A DNA stretch of 64,000 nt from Sporosarcina sp. BP05 (GCF_014282005.1 NZ_JACFTD010000014.1:1-64000); one strand, 5' to 3'; positions 16,923-28,184 are shown, counted from the stretch's first letter. Made by a program: numbers and translations. Notes: generated from the letters alone by a model not told the origin.

Positions 16923-18068
16923 CTAATAACTTAACGCTAAAATCTCCTCAAGTGTTTCTTGATTGATGACGAGCGGCTCTTCAGTAAGACCGATGCTAAT
17001 ATGTGTTCCTTCAGGTATCTTTGTATTTTCCATTACAATCACTCGTTCTAAAATCGAGTTCTTACCCACCTCTACGCCTGGGTACAAAATTGATTGCTTA
17101 ATCATGCTATCAGGGTGAATCACTACATTTTCAAATAATACAGAACTGTCAACTGTTCCACACACCCGACAACCAGAATTGATCAATGAATGCTTTACAA
17201 CTGCAGTTTCCCCGATATATTCCGGGGGTATGTTCGTTTCATTGGTGTAGATTCTCCAGTTCGCATTATTTAACAAGAGACTCCAATCTTCATCAAGTAG
17301 GTCCATATTGGCTTCCCAATAGCTTTCAATTGTACCGACGTCCTTCCAATACCCTTCGAAACGATAAGCATACAAGCGAAGATTATCAGTAACCATCGCT
17401 GGAATAATATCCTTTCCGAAATCATGACTGGAGTGACTATTTGCAGCATCTTCCACTAAATAGGCTCTTAACAATGCCCAGGAAAATATATAAACGCCCA
17501 TAGATGCTAAATTATTTTTTGGTTTTTGCGGTTTTTCATCAAATTCGTAGATGCGCATGTTCTCGGTCGTATTCAAAATTCCAAACCGTGATGCTTCTTC
17601 CCAACTCACTGGGATTGCAGAAATGGTGACATCAGCGCCCGTTTTTTTATGATCTTCCAACATTGCTGCGTAATCCATTTGATAAATATGATCACCCGAA
17701 ATGACAAGGACATATTCTGGGTCATGCCGATCGATAAAATGAATATTTTGATAGATTGCATCGGCCGTGCCAGAATACCAGTTTCCTCCTTCTTTCGCTG
17801 TATAAGGGGACAGTATCGTCACACCCGTATTTTGCCGATTCAAGTTCCACGGTTTTCCATTCCCAATATGTTTATTTAATTCGAGCGGTGAATATTGAGT
17901 CATCACGCCCAATGTATGAATCCCAGAATTTGTACAATTACTTAACGTGAAGTCAATAATCCGATACTTACCACCGAAGTGCACCGCTGGTTTCGCTAAG
18001 TTTTTCGTTAATTCTCCTAAACGTTTTCCTTCTCCGCCAGCCAATAACATGCCTACACAATTCTTCAT
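16923..18068 (-). CDS. glgC: Glucose-1-phosphate adenylyltransferase, catalytic subunit
   Basis: Makes ADP-glucose from glucose-1-phosphate and ATP, the committed step of glycogen synthesis. The nucleotide loop [15 protein letters not shown], the [11 protein letters not shown] motif, the [12 protein letters not shown] metal region and the glucose-phosphate site [18 protein letters not shown] are intact. 381 residues is normal. The ATG overlaps the glgB stop by one base (TAATG), giving coupling. The operon is then interrupted by a repeat before glgD. Confidence 0.95.
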   Translation of the reverse strand: MKNCVGMLLAGGEGKRLGELTKNLAKPAVHFGGKYRIIDFTLSNCTNSGIHTLGVMTQYSPLELNKHIGNGKPWNLNRQNTGVTILSPYTAKEGGNWYSGTADAIYQNIHFIDRHDPEYVLVISGDHIYQMDYAAMLEDHKKTGADVTISAIPVSWEEASRFGILNTTENMRIYEFDEKPQKPKNNLASMGVYIFSWALLRAYLVEDAANSHSSHDFGKDIIPAMVTDNLRLYAYRFEGYWKDVGTIESYWEANMDLLDEDWSLLLNNANWRIYTNETNIPPEYIGETAVVKHSLINSGCRVCGTVDSSVLFENVVIHPDSMIKQSILYPGVEVGKNSILERVIVMENTKIPEGTHISIGLTEEPLVINQETLEEILALSY

Positions 18069-19987
18069 TAATTAGCCTCCTCGATGAATTCCGGTATTAG
18101 TTTGCATTTGAAAATAGTAATAGCTAAAGGTGGTACCTTTATTTTTATATGCTGTGATAATGTGTGCCATTTTTGCGGGATGCTAAAGTGGTTAGCATCG
18201 TTTACTTGTCCAGATCCCCCGAATTGAACAGCATCGGAATTAAAAACTTCGTGATAAGTCCCGGCCCTTGGCACACCGATTTTATAGTCAAAAAGGACAT
18301 CCGGTGTGAAATTGCAGACAATAATTAGTTCTTCCCCTGGACTTGTACTACGTCTCCGAAAAGCAATCACACTTTGATTGATATTATGAGGATCAATCCA
18401 CTCAAACCCTTCAGAATCATGATCTAATTCATAAAGTTCTGGATATTCTAGATAGAAATGATTGAGCGCTTTGACATAGTTAAACATCGCTTTATGAAGT
18501 GGATACTCCAGTAGATGCCAATCCAATTGTTCTTGATCCTTCCATTCAGCGTACTGCGCTAGCTCGCCTCCCATGAATAATAACTTTTTACCAGGGTGCG
18601 CCATCATATAGCCATATAGCAATCTAAGATTTGCAAACTGTTGCCACTGGTCACCAGGCATTTTATCAAGCAATGATTTTTTACCATGAACGACCTCATC
18701 GTGTGACAGCGGTAGTAGAAAATTTTCCGTATGTGTATACATAAATGAAAACGTAAGTAAATTGTGGTGCCATTTACGGTGAAATGGATCAGCTTCCAAA
18801 TATGTAAGCGTGTCGTTCATCCAGCCCATATTCCATTTGAAATTAAAACCAAGCCCTCCTACATGTGTAGGCGCCGTAACAAGTGGTAAATCTGAACTGT
18901 CTTCAGCCATCATCATTACGCCTGGCTCATATGAAAAAATAACTTCATTTAATTTGCGAATAAAGGCATATGCTTCAAGATTTTCATCTCCACCGTATGA
19001 ATTGTAGATTTTATCCTTGTCTTCTGATTTATCGAAGTTAAGATAGAGCATACTAGCTACTGCATCTACACGAATCCCATCGATATGGTATTCTTCTAGC
19101 CAAAAAAGCGCATTGGAGATTAAAAAACTTTGTACTTCTGGTCGCCCAAAGTCGAAGGTTAATGTTCCCCACAACTTTTTTTCAGCTTTTCGGGGATCGG
19201 CATATTCATATAATGGCTCCCCATCAAATTGACGAAGTGCAAAATCATCCTTACAAAAATGACCAGGAACCCAGTCCATAATGACTCCGATGTTGTGTTG
19301 ATGGCATTGATCAACAAAATATTTAAATTCATCACGTGGACCATAACGCGACGTGACAGAAAAATACCCAGTTATTTGATAACCCCATGACAAATCAAAT
19401 GGATGCTCTGCAAGTGGAAGTAATTCAATATGTGTATAGCCGAGCGATTTCACATAAGGAATCAATTGATCAGCAAGTTCGCGATATGAATAAAATTCAC
19501 CGTCTACGTCTTTTTTCCAAGAGCCTAGATGAACTTCATAAATCGATACTGGTGATGTATACACATCAAACGTTTTCTTTTCTTCTTGCCAATCAGTATC
19601 GCTCCACTCATATACGGATAGCATCGGGGTTAAAGATGCCGTTTCAGGGCGAAGCTCAGATTGAAGAGCATATGGATCTGCCTTCAATAGCACCTGACCA
19701 TTCTCCGATACAATTTCATATTTATAAGGGGTATTTTCAGGAATGTCCGTATAAAAACCAACCCATAACCCTTCGTTCGTGATTCTCTTTAATGGGTGTA
19801 AATTGCCTTTCCATTGATTAAAGTCACCGACTACATGGATTTCTTCGGCGTTAGGTGCCCACACTACAAATCGATAACCTTGAGTACCTTCCCATTCAAT
19901 CGTATGGCAACCTACTAATTGGTGACTATGATAATTAGTACCTTGGTGAAATAAAAATAGTTCCTGTTCTGAAATATCGTAATGCAT
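18068..19987 (-). CDS. glgB: 1,4-alpha-glucan branching enzyme (GH13)
   Basis: Introduces alpha-1,6 branches into glycogen. A CBM48 domain ([21 protein letters not shown]) leads a GH13 barrel with conserved regions [21 protein letters not shown] (nucleophile Asp), MMAEDSSD (acid/base Glu in the E position) and [10 protein letters not shown]. The 639 residues from this ATG match the family. A longer frame reaches 20071, but AAAGGAGT eight bases before this ATG and the start of homology decide. It is the first gene of the glg operon; its upstream region is filled with repeat copy 2. Confidence 0.95.
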   Translation of the reverse strand: MHYDISEQELFLFHQGTNYHSHQLVGCHTIEWEGTQGYRFVVWAPNAEEIHVVGDFNQWKGNLHPLKRITNEGLWVGFYTDIPENTPYKYEIVSENGQVLLKADPYALQSELRPETASLTPMLSVYEWSDTDWQEEKKTFDVYTSPVSIYEVHLGSWKKDVDGEFYSYRELADQLIPYVKSLGYTHIELLPLAEHPFDLSWGYQITGYFSVTSRYGPRDEFKYFVDQCHQHNIGVIMDWVPGHFCKDDFALRQFDGEPLYEYADPRKAEKKLWGTLTFDFGRPEVQSFLISNALFWLEEYHIDGIRVDAVASMLYLNFDKSEDKDKIYNSYGGDENLEAYAFIRKLNEVIFSYEPGVMMMAEDSSDLPLVTAPTHVGGLGFNFKWNMGWMNDTLTYLEADPFHRKWHHNLLTFSFMYTHTENFLLPLSHDEVVHGKKSLLDKMPGDQWQQFANLRLLYGYMMAHPGKKLLFMGGELAQYAEWKDQEQLDWHLLEYPLHKAMFNYVKALNHFYLEYPELYELDHDSEGFEWIDPHNINQSVIAFRRRSTSPGEELIIVCNFTPDVLFDYKIGVPRAGTYHEVFNSDAVQFGGSGQVNDANHFSIPQKWHTLSQHIKIKVPPLAITIFKCKLIPEFIEEAN

Positions 19988-20425
19988 CGTGCTGACTCCT
20001 TTCTTGAGCCAATTAAGATTATATTCATGAAGGTATACGAATATGACTAGTTCTTCTTTGTCGTGGATCATTTATTATTTACTTCTTTGTAATAGTTGAG
20101 TATTGGAATGACACAACTTTCATATCCTAAGCAATTACAATTGGAAGAACAAAAGTGCAAGCACCTGTTCAGAGGCGCTGAAGTCTTGACGTGAAATCTC
20201 TATGTCACTGCTTATCCATAGTTCGTAATTTTCTAGTTTCCTATGCTACGTAGAACCCTTATTGCTATCGCTTATATCACATTCTATGTTAGCAGATTAG
20301 TATGTAAATAAATTTTAAATCGTTCTACAAATTTCTTTTTTTGTGAATTTAATGTTAGTTTTTGTCGAATGAAGGACTTAACGCTGACTTCATTTCCATA
20401 TATAAATTAAGTGAATTAATTAAAC
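19988..20425. other. Intergenic stretch upstream of glgB
   Basis: AT-rich and gene-free. It must contain the glgB promoter, but I cannot pick one pair of -35/-10 boxes with confidence. CCTAAGCAATTACAATTGGAAG near 20128 looks like a worn copy of a piece of the neighbouring element. Confidence 0.4.
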
Positions 20426-21110
20426 CCCTGTCTGTTGATTAAACATTTTCTTGCATAAGATACTGGTCAGGTAGGCGCAAAAGTCTTCATTTGGACTAGT
20501 ACGTTTCCGGCTCGCTTTCGGCTAAACTAATCACGACAGTATTACCGTGGGACTAGTGTGGCCAGAAGTGACTTCGTCACTTCTGGCCACACCCTTTTCG
20601 ATAATCCTGTTGCGAATAGTTGCCTGTCGTGTACCTACAACGTTCAAATGAAAATTGCAGTTGCTTGGAAAATAAGAATAGATGACTTTTCACAGAAGGT
20701 GTAAGTGCCCGAAGATACAATTTCGGGCACGTTTGCATTTTCTACAATGTGTTCCTTACTTACTTCTAGCAAAATTGTGCTTGTCATCATGTGCTTACCT
20801 GTAGATATTAACACTTCCTTAAAATAAAAAAGAATAAACCATAGAGAAAGTATCAGCAGCCAAAATTGCATCTTTGGCGGCTTTTCTCCAGGTAAGAAAG
20901 CAGCTATTCTTTCGTCCTAAAAAGCATCAGCACTACGTATACTTATCCATTTGGAGCAGGGCGGATAAAGGGCCACCCTACGATTACCGAAAAAAATGTG
21001 TAGAGATGCGACAAAGTCGCATCCCTACACAACCAGACATCCCGGTAATGGTATAGTAGACGTTTAATCCAAAGCAATCCAAATGCAACTATACAAGAAG
21101 CGCCTAGGGT
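20426..21110 (+). repeat. Glg-flanking structured element, copy 2 (upstream of glgB)
   Basis: Inverted partner of the element at 16270-16870, plus a 5' head (20426-20545) shared with 2608-2720. It carries the same two hairpins (20705-20730; 20856-20881) and two extra strong ones: GGCCAGAAGTGAC / GTCACTTCTGGCC at about 20570-20597, and TGTGTAGAGATGCGAC / GTCGCATCCCTACACA at about 20996-21030. It occupies most of the 1.4 kb between glgB and the divergent pullulanase and holds no convincing gene. Confidence 0.8.
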
Positions 21111-21375
21111 TTGATTACTTTATTTACTGATTATTTATGGTAAATAAGCAGATATTGTTTAAACTTTTAATAGGATGACAATAACTTCAATGAACAACAA
21201 ATATCGATTTCCGGTTAAAGTTTAGGTACGTTTCTTAAATTGGTGGAAGAACATATACTAAGATTAAGCACGTATGAATGGAAATTACAGGGTTAGATTT
21301 TAGGTAATGATAATAGAGACATTGGCACCCGTACGTCCAGTATGTTAAATCTAAACAAAATAAGGGGGTACTTTT

Positions 21376-23499
21376 GTGGAAACTCATGTAGCTTGGATCG
21401 ATGATGTTCACGTGCTAACCGTTATCGTGAACGATAGTTCAATAGCGCTGCACACGGAAGAACCACCCATCATTTATTGGGCAGCAAAAGAGAAGTACTT
21501 TTCGACAAAGGTTGAAAAAGTAAACGCTGATTCCACCGTAAGAATCATTCTTTTAGAAGAACTGCCAATCGGAGAAAGTCTTGTACTCTTATGGGGCACA
21601 GCAAAGATCCCTGTTTATCCTAGAGCAATCGTCCGAACAGATTGGTTTGATCAGCACTATGGCAATTTGACAGCCAAATTAGGGACTGACTACGAAGACT
21701 CTGCAACAACATTCTCTATTTGGGCCCCGACGGCTACTTCTGTAAAGGTACATTTAGATAATCGTAATTTTTTAGTGAATCGACAAAAAAGTGGTCTTTG
21801 GCAACTAAAAATAGATGGTGACTGGCATGGTTTTGCTTATCATTATGAAATTGTCGTCAATGGACAAACGACATGTTTGAATGACCCCTATGCGAAAGCT
21901 ATGCTTGCTAACAGTGAAAAAAGCGTGATTATAGACCCCGCTAAAACAGACCTGCCTAATTTCAGCAAACGAAACAGACCAAAACTTCAAAATTTACAAG
22001 ATGCAATTATCTATGAGTTACATGTAAGAGACGCAACAATTCAAGAAGAAAGTGGGATCGTTAATCGAGGGAAATTTTTAGGTTTGACAGAAACAGCTAC
22101 AACAACTAAAAATGGTTTTTCAACAGCGCTCACTTATATGAAAGAATTGGGTTGCACGCATGTTCAACTTTTACCAATTAATGATTTTGCACGCGTAGAT
22201 GAAACTAGTCCGAACGACAACTATAATTGGGGCTACGATCCATTATACTTTCAAGTACCAGAAGGAAGTTATTCCGTGACACCCAATGACCCCTTGGCAA
22301 GAATCATTGAATGTAAAGAGATGATTCAAGCGTTTCATCAGGAAGATATCGCGGTCATCCTTGATGTCGTTTATAATCATGTTTTTATCATGGAAGAATC
22401 ACCTTTTGAAAAGCTTGTTCCTGGCTATTACTTCAGGTATCACAGTGATGGAAGCCTTAGTAATGGAACTGGGGTAGGTAATGATTTTGCAACAGAACGT
22501 GCAATGGCGCGGAAATTCATAGTAGATACGATTGATGTTTGGCTTAATGACTATCATGTAGATGGATTCCGTTTCGATTTAATGGGGGCCATTGATATCG
22601 AGACAATGAACAAAATTCATGAACGCTGTAAAGAAGAATCAGTACCGATTATGTTGTTAGGTGAAGGTTGGGATCTTCCAACGGCATTAGCTCCCGAAAA
22701 GAAAGCTACTTCCATGCACGCCAATCAATTAATGGATATCAAATTTTTCAATGACTACTTCCGCGATTCACTTAAGGGGCAGTTGTTTAACAAACTTGAT
22801 ACTGGTTATATAAATGGTCAAGGTCGTTTCGTTGAAAGGCTACACAATCTCGTATCTGGAACCGCATTAGAAGAATTAGGTGCACCATTTGTGTACGAGG
22901 TGAACCAAACAATTAACTTTGTCGAATGTCACGATAACCATACACTATGGGATCGGCTTCTACTTAGCAATGAGCAAGACAGCGATTTGACGCGTAAGAA
23001 AATGCATCAACTTGCTTCAGGAATCACGTTATTAAGCCAAGGGATTCCGTTTATCCATGCCGGTCAAGAATGGTTTAGAACGAAACAGGGCGATGAGAAT
23101 AGCTATATTTCCGGTGATCGCATCAATCAATTAGATTGGCGGAAAAGAGAAGTAGAAAATGACAATGTTGAATTTATTAAAACGCTGATTGCGCTACGAA
23201 AAAAATATGATGTATTTCGCCTGACTTCTAAACAAGAGATTAGAAGAAGATTATATATAGTAGACACACCGGCTCCTGTTTTTGGCTTCATATTACTTGG
23301 CGATAACGAAGACTTCGCCATCTATGTTAATCCAACAAAAATAGCCTATCAGTTGCGCTTACCTTCATCGGCAATATGGCGAATTATGGCGAACAATAAT
23401 TTTGAAAAGAACACAGCGCAACAGGAAGTAATAGGTGAATTTACATCTATCGATCCTTACGAGTTAGTCGTCTTTAAGAAATCACGAGAGATTGAATAA
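21376..23499 (+). CDS. pulA: Type I pullulanase (glycogen/pullulan debranching enzyme, GH13)
   Basis: Hydrolyses alpha-1,6 branch points. It has an N-terminal beta-sandwich (about 1-95), a CBM48 domain (TTFSIWAPTATSVKVHL), then a GH13_14 barrel with the type I pullulanase signature YNWGYDP, DVVYNHVF, DGFRFDLMG (nucleophile Asp), GEGWDLP (acid/base Glu) and VECHDNHTLWDRL. No signal peptide is visible, so it is cytoplasmic and fits glycogen turnover with glgP rather than extracellular starch use. The start is GTG, seven bases after AAGGGGGT. At 707 residues it matches Bacillus cytoplasmic enzymes (AmyX). It is divergent from the glg operon and has its own terminator. Confidence 0.93.
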   Translation: METHVAWIDDVHVLTVIVNDSSIALHTEEPPIIYWAAKEKYFSTKVEKVNADSTVRIILLEELPIGESLVLLWGTAKIPVYPRAIVRTDWFDQHYGNLTAKLGTDYEDSATTFSIWAPTATSVKVHLDNRNFLVNRQKSGLWQLKIDGDWHGFAYHYEIVVNGQTTCLNDPYAKAMLANSEKSVIIDPAKTDLPNFSKRNRPKLQNLQDAIIYELHVRDATIQEESGIVNRGKFLGLTETATTTKNGFSTALTYMKELGCTHVQLLPINDFARVDETSPNDNYNWGYDPLYFQVPEGSYSVTPNDPLARIIECKEMIQAFHQEDIAVILDVVYNHVFIMEESPFEKLVPGYYFRYHSDGSLSNGTGVGNDFATERAMARKFIVDTIDVWLNDYHVDGFRFDLMGAIDIETMNKIHERCKEESVPIMLLGEGWDLPTALAPEKKATSMHANQLMDIKFFNDYFRDSLKGQLFNKLDTGYINGQGRFVERLHNLVSGTALEELGAPFVYEVNQTINFVECHDNHTLWDRLLLSNEQDSDLTRKKMHQLASGITLLSQGIPFIHAGQEWFRTKQGDENSYISGDRINQLDWRKREVENDNVEFIKTLIALRKKYDVFRLTSKQEIRRRLYIVDTPAPVFGFILLGDNEDFAIYVNPTKIAYQLRLPSSAIWRIMANNNFEKNTAQQEVIGEFTSIDPYELVVFKKSREIE

Positions 23500-23502
23500 G
23501 CA

Positions 23503-23542
23503 AGGGGTACCCAGCTGCTTAGCTTTTGGGCGCCCCTTTTTT
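23503..23542 (+). terminator. Rho-independent terminator after pulA
   Basis: AAGGGG..CCAGC with GCT..TGG..CCCCTT, an interrupted stem, followed by TTTTTT. Confidence 0.7.
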
Positions 23543-23629
23543 GTGATTATACGCAGCAGGATAGAATTGGTCGACAGGGTTATTTGATTGGTTCGCGGGG
23601 TTAGAAAATCGCTCAACCTTTTTTTTAGC

Positions 23630-23662
23630 AAAAAAAGGACTATCCATTAAAGGATAGCCCCC
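23630..23662 (-). terminator. Rho-independent terminator of the class V aminotransferase gene
   Basis: On the minus strand GGCTATCC / GGATAGTCC stem with a five-to-six-base loop, then a run of seven T. It lies 14 bases past the stop. Confidence 0.88.
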
Positions 23663-23675
23663 TTTATTTCCTTAC

Positions 23676-24842
23676 TCAAACAACCACTTGTACTTCTTGC
23701 TTAAACCGTTCAACTGCCTTCGCCGAATCAGCTGGATGGCCCAATTCATTCAAGGTGTCACCAATTAATTCAACCGCTTTTTCCAACATTTCCTCCGTTG
23801 TATTCCCCATATGCCCAATGCGGAACGCTTTGCCTGCTAAATGAGCAAGTGAGCCTGCGACAATCACACCTTTTTTACCAAGTGCTGCGCGGAATTCCGC
23901 GTCGTTGACTCCCTCTGGATAAAGGATACAGCTCAATGTTGATGCTGCAACATCTTCACCGGCAATTGCCTTCATGCCATATTCAGACAGCGCGGCTCGT
24001 ACTGCTTTGCCGAATGCAGTATGGCGAACAATTCTAGTCGACAAGCCTTCCGCGTGTACGAGTCTCATACCTTCATCATAGGCATAAATCAAGTTCACGG
24101 GCGGTGTTGCAAAATATTTTGAAGGATCGTTCATGACAGGAATCCAATTATAGATATCGCAATAATAAGCGGAAACGCGTTCCAACTGCTTTCTTGCGGC
24201 TAATGCTGTTTGATTGAAGGCGACAATAGCCAATCCCGGTGGTACACCAATCGCTTTTTGAGAACCTGTCAAAATGACATCAATTTTATAGTCCGGATGG
24301 CCATATGTTTTACTCATATCTTCTTCCATCGCAGCCGTTGCACAGACACCGTCTAAAATGACAAGTGCACCATGCTTTTTCACGATTGGTACAAGTGCTT
24401 CGAGATCAGCTGCAACACCAGTCGAAGTGTCGGCATGCGTAATTGTCACTGCTTTATAATGCCCATCAGTAAGTTTCGCTTCCACTTCTTCAGGCGTAAC
24501 TTGCTTGCCCCATTCCGATTGAAGTACATCCACTTCTATGCCAAAAGCTTGCCCTAACTTAATGAACCGGTCCCCGAAGTAACCTTGGCTGACGACTAAT
24601 ATCTTTTCCCCAGCTGCGACCGTGTTAACAAGCGCCATTTCCATTGCAATCGTTCCTGATCCAGCAACGACAAACACTTCTCCGTCTGTTTGCAACATTT
24701 CACGCGTCTGCTCAATAGCATTTTTGTAAATCGCAACAAACCGTGGATCAGTATGTCCTCTCGTTTCACTCGCCAGCGCATTATAAATGGAATCTACAAC
24801 AGGCGTCGGTCCAGGTATCAGTAGCATTTCTTCGTTTCGCAT
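23676..24842 (-). CDS. Class V aminotransferase, alanine/serine-glyoxylate type
   Basis: Pyridoxal-phosphate enzyme of the small class V (AGXT/PucG-like) group, which transfers the amino group of alanine or serine to glyoxylate. It starts with MLLIPGPTPVVDSI, has the cofactor-binding VVAGSGTIAMEMAL and TITHADTSTGV, the Asp in ILDGVCATAAMEEDM and the Schiff-base Lys196 in TGSQKAIGVPPG. 388 residues is the family norm. It lies beside malate synthase and isocitrate lyase, so use of glyoxylate as amino acceptor is a reasonable inference. A serine-pyruvate or purine-related (PucG) role cannot be excluded. It has its own terminator, and the yhfH terminator upstream suggests it is a separate unit. 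Confidence 0.82.
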   Translation of the reverse strand: MRNEEMLLIPGPTPVVDSIYNALASETRGHTDPRFVAIYKNAIEQTREMLQTDGEVFVVAGSGTIAMEMALVNTVAAGEKILVVSQGYFGDRFIKLGQAFGIEVDVLQSEWGKQVTPEEVEAKLTDGHYKAVTITHADTSTGVAADLEALVPIVKKHGALVILDGVCATAAMEEDMSKTYGHPDYKIDVILTGSQKAIGVPPGLAIVAFNQTALAARKQLERVSAYYCDIYNWIPVMNDPSKYFATPPVNLIYAYDEGMRLVHAEGLSTRIVRHTAFGKAVRAALSEYGMKAIAGEDVAASTLSCILYPEGVNDAEFRAALGKKGVIVAGSLAHLAGKAFRIGHMGNTTEEMLEKAVELIGDTLNELGHPADSAKAVERFKQEVQVVV

Positions 24843-24939
24843 TTTATTTCCCCCTACCTATTTTCAAAATATACTTTCTAGCTCTAGTACTACTTCCATA
24901 CATGTCGCTTAAATCCTCTTATAGTTAATCAAAGCAAGT

Positions 24940-24977
24940 AAAAACGGCTTTATTCCACTTGTAGGAATAGAGCCGTT
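24940..24977 (-). terminator. Rho-independent terminator of yhfH/ace unit
   Basis: AACGGCTCTATTCC / GGAATAAAGCCGTT (14 positions, one mismatch) followed by TTTTT on the minus strand, 7 bases after the yhfH stop. Confidence 0.9.
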
Positions 24978-24983
24978 ACTATG

Positions 24984-25112
24984 TCACTCTTCGTTCGAAC
25001 CCATACACCGCTCGCACTCGAACAATGGGGATTCAACTTGCTCTATTATTTCACAACCACATTCACGACAAATCTTTCTGGGCATTTCTTTCCTATTATT
25101 GTTTGTTTGCAT
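24984..25112 (-). CDS. yhfH: YhfH-like zinc-ribbon peptide, 42 residues
   Basis: Very small protein with two paired-cysteine knuckles: CRECGC and, 13 residues later, CERC, joined by EIIEQVESPLFE. This is the pattern of the Bacillus YhfH family of small putative zinc-binding peptides, whose function is unknown to me. The start is well supported by GGAGGAG seven bases before the ATG, and a strong terminator follows. It is 44 bases downstream of malate synthase and could be its last cistron. Confidence 0.8.
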   Translation of the reverse strand: MQTNNNRKEMPRKICRECGCEIIEQVESPLFECERCMGSNEE

Positions 25113-25156
25113 ATAAATCTCCTCCACTCTCATATTGTTTGACCTCCATTTGTAGT

Positions 25157-26770
25157 TCAATTTAATAATTCATAACCCGGCAGTGTCAAAAACTCAACGA
25201 AGTCATCTTGCACGATCAAGGATGAAAACAGCTCGGCTGCTTCAGTATATCGGCCTGAACGGAACGCAGTGTCACCAACAGTCTGTTTGATTAATTCCAA
25301 TTCCTCTTGCAATACTTTTGTAACCAGTTCCCCAGTAATATCCAGCCCATCGCTAAGTTTACCTTGTGGATGACGGATCCATTGCCATACTTGTGATCTT
25401 GAAATTTCAGCTGTCGCCGCGTCTTCCATCAAATTGTTGATAGGTGCGGCGCCGTTTCCTCTGAACCAGGAAGCAATATATTGGACGCCTACACTGCAAT
25501 TCATTCGCAGTCCTTGTTCCGTAATCGTTCCTTCAGGGACTTCAAGCAAGTCTGAAGCGATGACTTTCACGTCTTCCCGCTTCCGGTCAATCTGATTCGG
25601 TGTCGGCATATGCTCGTTGAACTGCTCCATCGCAACTTCGACGAGTCCTGGATGCGCTACCCATGTTCCGTCATGACCGTCTGTCGCTTCACGGCGTTTA
25701 TCTTCACTCACTTTGCCAAATGCCGCCGCGTTTGCTTCCGGGTCATTTTTAATCGGGATTTGCGCGGCCATCCCACCGACTGCTGGAGCATTGCGCTTAT
25801 GACAAGTTTGAATACAAAGCAATGTATAAGCCCGCATGAATGGCGACGTCATTGTTACTTGCCCACGATCTGGCAAAATAACGTTTGGTTGATTGCGCAG
25901 CCGTTTAATATAACTAAATATATAATCCCAACGGCCACAATTAAGGCCTGCTGAATGGTCCCGAAGTTCATAAAGAATTTCGTCCATTTCAAATGCTGCC
26001 GCGATTGTTTCGATTAACACCGTCGCCCGAATTGTCCCATCCTTAATACCTAGTTGCTGCTGCGCAAAGATAAATACATCATTCCACAACCTTGCTTCCA
26101 GATGACTTTCAAGCTTCGGTAAATAAAAGTAAGGTCCTGATCCGCGTGTGATTAATTCCTTGGCGTTATGAATAAAGTAAAGTCCGAAGTCAAAGAAACT
26201 TCCTGCAATCGGCTCTCCATCAACCACGACATTCTTTTCTAGCAGATGCAATCCGCGCGGTCGTATCATTAACACTGCGGTGTCATCGTTCAACTTATAT
26301 GTCTTACCATTGGAATGCTGTTCAAACTCAATCGTCCGCCGCACGGCATCTTTCATATTAAGCTGACCTTCCAACATGTTGGCCCATGTGGGTGATGTCG
26401 CATCCTCAAAGCAAGCCATGAATGTTTTTGCGCCTGAATTCAATGCATTGATGACCATCTTCCGACCGACTGGACCTGTAATTTCTACCCGTCTATCCTG
26501 TAGGTCATGCGGGAGGGGGGCAATTGTCCAATCCCCATCCCGAATGTGTTTTGTTTCGGCTAAGAAATCCAGTTTTATTCCACTGTCGATAGCGTTTTGA
26601 CGCTGTTGACGGTTAGCTAAAAGGTCTCTCCGTCTCTCGTCAAAGTTATCATGAAGAGATTGTAGAAACGCCAGTGCTTCCGGTGTTAAAATCTCTTCAC
26701 TCTCGGCCGTCAGTTCGCCTAAAACTTCTATAGTATGAGATATTTCTTGTTTTATAGTCAGATGAATCAT
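25157..26770 (-). CDS. aceB: Malate synthase A
   Basis: Condenses glyoxylate with acetyl-CoA to malate, second step of the glyoxylate shunt. The family signature [12 protein letters not shown], the catalytic-site [35 protein letters not shown] and the C-terminal QWIRHPQG are present; 537 residues is right for the A isoform. Its start lies 29 bases downstream of aceA. The ATG directly abuts the GGAAAGG ribosome site with no spacing, so the true initiation codon is uncertain even though the frame is clear. The isocitrate lyase-malate synthase order is the reverse of the E. coli aceBAK operon. Confidence 0.95.
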   Translation of the reverse strand: MIHLTIKQEISHTIEVLGELTAESEEILTPEALAFLQSLHDNFDERRRDLLANRQQRQNAIDSGIKLDFLAETKHIRDGDWTIAPLPHDLQDRRVEITGPVGRKMVINALNSGAKTFMACFEDATSPTWANMLEGQLNMKDAVRRTIEFEQHSNGKTYKLNDDTAVLMIRPRGLHLLEKNVVVDGEPIAGSFFDFGLYFIHNAKELITRGSGPYFYLPKLESHLEARLWNDVFIFAQQQLGIKDGTIRATVLIETIAAAFEMDEILYELRDHSAGLNCGRWDYIFSYIKRLRNQPNVILPDRGQVTMTSPFMRAYTLLCIQTCHKRNAPAVGGMAAQIPIKNDPEANAAAFGKVSEDKRREATDGHDGTWVAHPGLVEVAMEQFNEHMPTPNQIDRKREDVKVIASDLLEVPEGTITEQGLRMNCSVGVQYIASWFRGNGAAPINNLMEDAATAEISRSQVWQWIRHPQGKLSDGLDITGELVTKVLQEELELIKQTVGDTAFRSGRYTEAAELFSSLIVQDDFVEFLTLPGYELLN

Positions 26771-26799
26771 CCTTTCCGATTGTTACTGGCACCGATAGA

Positions 26800-28080
26800 T
26801 CAAACAAATTGTGCGGTTTCAGTTGAGCCTTTCATCGCCGTTGTAGAAGAAGTACCGCCAGAAATGATTTGTGACACTTCGTCGAAGTAACCTGTTCCAA
26901 CTTCACGTTGATGTCTAGTCGCTGTGTACCCTTTATCTTCATTGGCAAATTCAGCCTGTTGCAGTTTTGAATAAGCTGCCATGCCATTGTCTTTGTAGTC
27001 ATGCGCAAGATTAAACATGCTGTGGTTCAATGAATGGAAGCCTGCAAGTGTAACGAACTGGAATTTGTAGCCCATTTTACCGAGTTCCACTTGGTATTTC
27101 GCGATTGTCGCTTCGTCCAAGTTTGCTTCCCAGTTGAATGATGGCGAGCAGTTGTAAGCAAGCATTTTCCCAGGAAATTCCGCATGGATTGCATCCGCAA
27201 ACTGTTGTGCCTCTTCAAGAGATGGATGCGATGTTTCACACCAGACAAGGTCTGCATAAGGTGCATATGCCAATCCTCGTGCAATCGCTTGGTCGATACC
27301 AGGTTTTGTACGGTAGAATCCTTCAGGTGTGCGCTCCCCAGTAAGGAATTCAGCGTCTACTGGATCAATATCGCTGGTGACCATATCTGCTGCATCCGCA
27401 TCTGTACGTGAGATAAGAACAGTTGGTACGCCTAGAACGTCAGCCGCAAGTCTTGCTGCCACTAAGTTCCGGATCGCATTTTGTGTCGGTAACAATACTT
27501 TACCGCCCAAGTGTCCACATTTCTTTTCGGATGCAAGTTGATCCTCAAGGTGAACGCCTGCTGCTCCAGCTTCTATCATGCCTTTCATTAATTCGAATAC
27601 GTTAAGGGGTCCACCGAAACCTGCTTCAGCGTCTGCAATAATGGGTGCGAACCAGTCGAAACCATCTGCGCGCCCTTCTGCGTGATCGATTTGGTCGGCC
27701 CGTTGAAGTGCTTGATTGATACGTTTGACGACAGAAGGAACACTATTTGCTGGATATAAACTTTGGTCAGGATACATTTGGCCTGAAAGGTTTGCATCCG
27801 CCGCCACTTGCCACCCGCTAAGATAGATTGCTTGAAGTCCAGCTTTTACTTGTTGAACTGCCTGATTACCTGTTAGAGCGCCAAGGGCATTGATGAAATC
27901 CTCTTCATGCAATGAACTCCATAAGCGAGTCGCACCTTTTGTTGCCAGTGTTTGTTCAATCAAAACGGATCCACGAAGTTTAACAACATCTTCAGCAGTG
28001 TAAGGACGTTCAATTCCTTTCCATCTGCTATCCTCCGCCCAGCTTTTCTCCAATTGTTCAATCTGCTCTTGTCTAGTCAT
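26800..28080 (-). CDS. aceA: Isocitrate lyase
   Basis: Cleaves isocitrate to succinate and glyoxylate, allowing growth on acetate or fatty acids. The catalytic Cys188 stands in [10 protein letters not shown]; the metal/substrate loops [18 protein letters not shown] and AGVHLEDQ are intact, as are [11 protein letters not shown] and LAGFHSLN. 426 residues is typical of the bacterial short form. It is first in the aceA-aceB(-yhfH) unit and divergent from a LytTR regulator with a shared 225-base control region. Confidence 0.96.
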   Translation of the reverse strand: MTRQEQIEQLEKSWAEDSRWKGIERPYTAEDVVKLRGSVLIEQTLATKGATRLWSSLHEEDFINALGALTGNQAVQQVKAGLQAIYLSGWQVAADANLSGQMYPDQSLYPANSVPSVVKRINQALQRADQIDHAEGRADGFDWFAPIIADAEAGFGGPLNVFELMKGMIEAGAAGVHLEDQLASEKKCGHLGGKVLLPTQNAIRNLVAARLAADVLGVPTVLISRTDADAADMVTSDIDPVDAEFLTGERTPEGFYRTKPGIDQAIARGLAYAPYADLVWCETSHPSLEEAQQFADAIHAEFPGKMLAYNCSPSFNWEANLDEATIAKYQVELGKMGYKFQFVTLAGFHSLNHSMFNLAHDYKDNGMAAYSKLQQAEFANEDKGYTATRHQREVGTGYFDEVSQIISGGTSSTTAMKGSTETAQFV

Positions 28081-28162
28081 ATCTCAGTCACACCTTCCAG
28101 TTTTTTTATGTTCAGCTAGTTGTGAAATTAATTCTTTCGCACTGTTTCATAACAGCCGAAGT

Positions 28163-28184
28163 TGTTATACAGTAATATATAACA
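28163..28184. promoter_or_regulatory. Inverted repeat in the aceA-lytTR control region
   Basis: TGTTATA (28163-28169) and TATAACA (28178-28184) form a seven-base inverted repeat across eight bases; another TAACA sits at 28150. The site is 83 bases upstream of aceA and about 120 upstream of the regulator, a plausible operator. A cre-like sequence with two mismatches (TGAAAGCGGTTTAT) begins near 28237. Confidence 0.45.
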
